NCBI GenBank assembly: GCA_034522175.1 | Contig: JAXHLQ010000001.1 | Coordinates: 4,402,001-4,466,000, forward strand | Reading direction: 5' to 3' | DNA from: JAIPDZ01 sp034522175 | GTDB taxonomy: Bacteria; Desulfobacterota; DSM-4660; Desulfatiglandales; Desulfatiglandaceae | Length of the DNA: 64,000 bases | Shown: one piece after another, positions 62,644-64,000 of the stretch | How positions within the stretch are numbered: position 1 is the stretch's first letter | Layout: each line of letters starts with the position of its first letter | Notes under the pieces: generated by a model | What the model saw: the letters and a program-made list of their open reading frames with translations, nothing else | What the model was told of the DNA's origin: nothing | The model's database searches: none | Program-made: the position numbers and the translations under genes

Positions 62644-63518
62644 AATATTTCTTGTATTGGGGATGCAGTCTGGAAGGGACGGGCGCCAATTTTCTGGTCT
62701 CTCTCAAGCCGGTGAGCGAGGCCCTTGGCATGGAATTTGAAGAAATTGAAGACTGGAACTGCTGTGGCGCCAGTGTCTCCTACGCCGGGGCAAACGATTT
62801 GGCCATCAAGGTCTTAAACGCCCGAAATCTGGCCGTCGCAGAGGCCGAAGCCGGGTATGACATCGTTGCGCCGTGCAGCTCGTGCTATGTTCAGATGATC
62901 AAGGTGAACCGTGAGATTCAGGAAGACCCCGACCTCCTGAAAGACGTGAATTCCTGTCTCGCGGAAGGCGGCCTCAAATATAATGGAAGCATTAATGTCC
63001 GGCATATCCAGGACGTGCTCTACAACGACGTGGGGGTGGACAAGATCAAACAAGCAGTGGTCAAGCCCTTGAGTGGTCTGAAAGTCGCCGGATATGTGGG
63101 CTGCCAGTCGGTCAGACCTTACGGTGAATATGACAGTGTCAACAAACCCAAGGTTCAGGACCGCCTTCTCGAAGCCTTGGGTGCCGAAGCCGTGCCGTTT
63201 CCCAGCAAGATCAAGTGTTGTGGATCCGGTATATTTCTTCCTGAAATGAATTACTGTATGGAACTGGTGAAGAATATTCTGGAAGATGCCACCAAACACG
63301 GCGGACAGTTGATCTCGACGGTGTGTCCCATGTGTGCCATGAACCTGGAGATGTATCAGGAGCGGATCAACAAGGCATACGGAACGGATTTTGATGTGCC
63401 GATTGTGTATCTGACCCAACTCATGGCAGTGGCTTTTGGCATGGATATGAAGAAGGATGCGGCGCTCAACTACAATATCATACCACCTGAAGGGGTTTTG
63501 AAGGCTGCCATTGGGTGA
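62640..63518 (+). CDS. hdrB: HdrB-like CCG-domain protein of the Qmo-Hdr complex
   Basis: 292 aa. Two CCG domains: WNCCGASVSYAGAND with APCSSCYVQMI in the first, and IKCCGSGIFLPEMNY with STVCPMCAMNLEMY in the second, binding the pair of non-cubane clusters found in heterodisulfide reductase HdrB. Soluble. In methanogens HdrB reduces the CoM-S-S-CoB disulfide; in sulfate reducers the substrate or partner of this version is not known. ATG overlaps the hdrC stop. A strong terminator follows. Confidence 0.93.
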   Translation: MKYFLYWGCSLEGTGANFLVSLKPVSEALGMEFEEIEDWNCCGASVSYAGANDLAIKVLNARNLAVAEAEAGYDIVAPCSSCYVQMIKVNREIQEDPDLLKDVNSCLAEGGLKYNGSINVRHIQDVLYNDVGVDKIKQAVVKPLSGLKVAGYVGCQSVRPYGEYDSVNKPKVQDRLLEALGAEAVPFPSKIKCCGSGIFLPEMNYCMELVKNILEDATKHGGQLISTVCPMCAMNLEMYQERINKAYGTDFDVPIVYLTQLMAVAFGMDMKKDAALNYNIIPPEGVLKAAIG

Positions 63519-63542
63519 TTGAAAATTGGATGGGCAAACAGG

Positions 63543-63587
63543 ACCAAACCCTTGAATGCGTAACAGGGGTTTGGTTTTCTTTTTTTG
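63543..63587 (+). terminator. Intrinsic terminator of the qmo-hdr operon
   Basis: ACCAAACCC (63543-63551) pairs with GGGTTTGGT (63567-63575), followed by a long T-rich tract. Confidence 0.9.
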
Positions 63588-63610
63588 AATAAAAGACACG
63601 GGAGATGAAA

Positions 63611-63880
63611 ATGACTGTAGAGGAAAGGCCGACATGCCGGCATTGCGATGAAGAGATGAAGCGGTGGCAGCCTCCTGCCGATTCCACATGGAGCACCAGC
63701 TTTCTGTGGGTCTGTTTTAATGATGACTGCCCATACTACGTGAGGGGATGGGATCACATGATGAAGACCCAGGAAGTGAAGGCGTCTTATCGGCAGAGTG
63801 TGAATCCCGAAACCGGTACGGAAAGCCCGCTCCCCACCTGGAGCAATGAGGCCCACCGGGACCGGATTATCGAAGAATAG
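63611..63880 (+). CDS. Small zinc-binding-type protein, unknown function
   Basis: 89 aa from ATG 63611; ATG 63605 is too close to the GGGAG site. CRHCDEEM near residue 11 and VCFNDDCPYYVRGW near 35 give a CxxC...Cx4C pattern like Ogr/Delta-type or rubredoxin-like zinc ribbons. The rest is hydrophilic. It is encoded just after the qmo-hdr operon but behind its terminator. Function not known. Confidence 0.7.
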   Translation: MTVEERPTCRHCDEEMKRWQPPADSTWSTSFLWVCFNDDCPYYVRGWDHMMKTQEVKASYRQSVNPETGTESPLPTWSNEAHRDRIIEE

Positions 63881-63886
63881 CCTGTC

Positions 63887-64000
63887 ATGAAAAAACCGGG
63901 ACGAAATGATCCGTGCCCATGCGGAAGCGGGAAAAAATTCAAGCATTGCCACCTGGGAAAGGAAGATGAACTCACGCTGGGGGGAATGGGCGAATTCTCC
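63887..64000 (+). CDS. SEC-C motif protein (N-terminus only)
   Basis: 38 codons before the window ends. The start is MKKPGRNDPCPCGSGKKFKH followed by CHLG, the SEC-C zinc motif (CxCx8CH) known from the SecA tail and many small proteins. It starts 6 bp after the preceding zinc-type gene, so the two are likely cotranscribed. Nothing more can be said from the fragment. Confidence 0.75.
   Translation, partial: MKKPGRNDPCPCGSGKKFKHCHLGKEDELTLGGMGEFS

Noticed and set aside
1..64000. tRNA, rRNA and CRISPR arrays
   Set aside because: No cloverleaf with a T-arm, no rRNA-like conserved blocks and no regularly spaced direct repeats were seen by eye; a covariance-model scan would settle this.

Overview
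The window looks like chromosome from a sulfate-reducing Desulfobacterota (deltaproteobacterial) bacterium. The right end carries the complete dissimilatory sulfate-activation and APS-reduction set (sat, aprBA, qmoAB). The middle is rich in CoA-thioester, cobalamin and anaerobic-catabolism genes. The species cannot be named from the sequence alone.

1-11.3 kb (minus strand): a Wsp-type surface-sensing chemosensory operon. Its transcription order is receptor, solute-binding protein, second receptor, CheW (wspB), CheR-TPR (wspC), CheW (wspD), CheA-REC hybrid (wspE), CheB (wspF) and the start of a response regulator like WspR. Oddities are two receptors with near-identical signalling tips but different sensor domains, a kinase with two Hpt domains, and a WspF receiver with Thr in place of the phospho-acceptor Asp. 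11.8-16.4 kb: a TauE/SafE permease, a small membrane protein, an amidohydrolase and a TraB-family protein. 16.4-24 kb: a MITE-like element, an M23 peptidase, an MTA/SAH deaminase-type amidohydrolase, a DUF1015 protein, a TrmN6-like methyltransferase, a DciA-like protein and hisC.

22.6-28.7 kb is a cobalamin-controlled region. An intact cobalamin riboswitch with terminator drives a BtuB-type TonB receptor. A second intact riboswitch on the other strand drives a secreted propeller-like/FnIII protein. A third copy has lost its core by a deletion between short repeats. 28.9-31 kb: a MazEF-type pair, two orphan antitoxin-like genes and palindromic repeats. 31.2-34.6 kb: a coupled operon of YjbQ, a ferredoxin-less RACo-like ASKHA protein, a MaoC hydratase and an alpha/beta hydrolase. 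34.6-38.7 kb: two tandem dynamin-like GTPases and a membrane protein. 38.7-40.7 kb: a ferredoxin-nitroreductase and an ADP-forming acyl-CoA synthetase beta subunit beside the wreck of its alpha subunit.

40.9-54 kb: recO; two tandem B12-dependent acyl-CoA mutase cassettes with unusual active sites plus an M24 peptidase; a divergent TetR regulator; an acyl-CoA operon (class III CoA-transferase, EtfB without EtfA, thiolase, MFS transporter); and mltG. 54.3-63.5 kb: sat, aprBA, then qmoAB followed by soluble HdrC and HdrB in place of membrane QmoC. The window ends with a small zinc-type protein and a truncated SEC-C protein.

Between 12.4 and 51.9 kb at least ten genes carry single-base indels, many in homopolymers; both flanks are clean. 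I annotate each as one gene with a frameshift. Sequencing or assembly error is the leading explanation, with one possible exception at a dnaX-like slippery heptamer.
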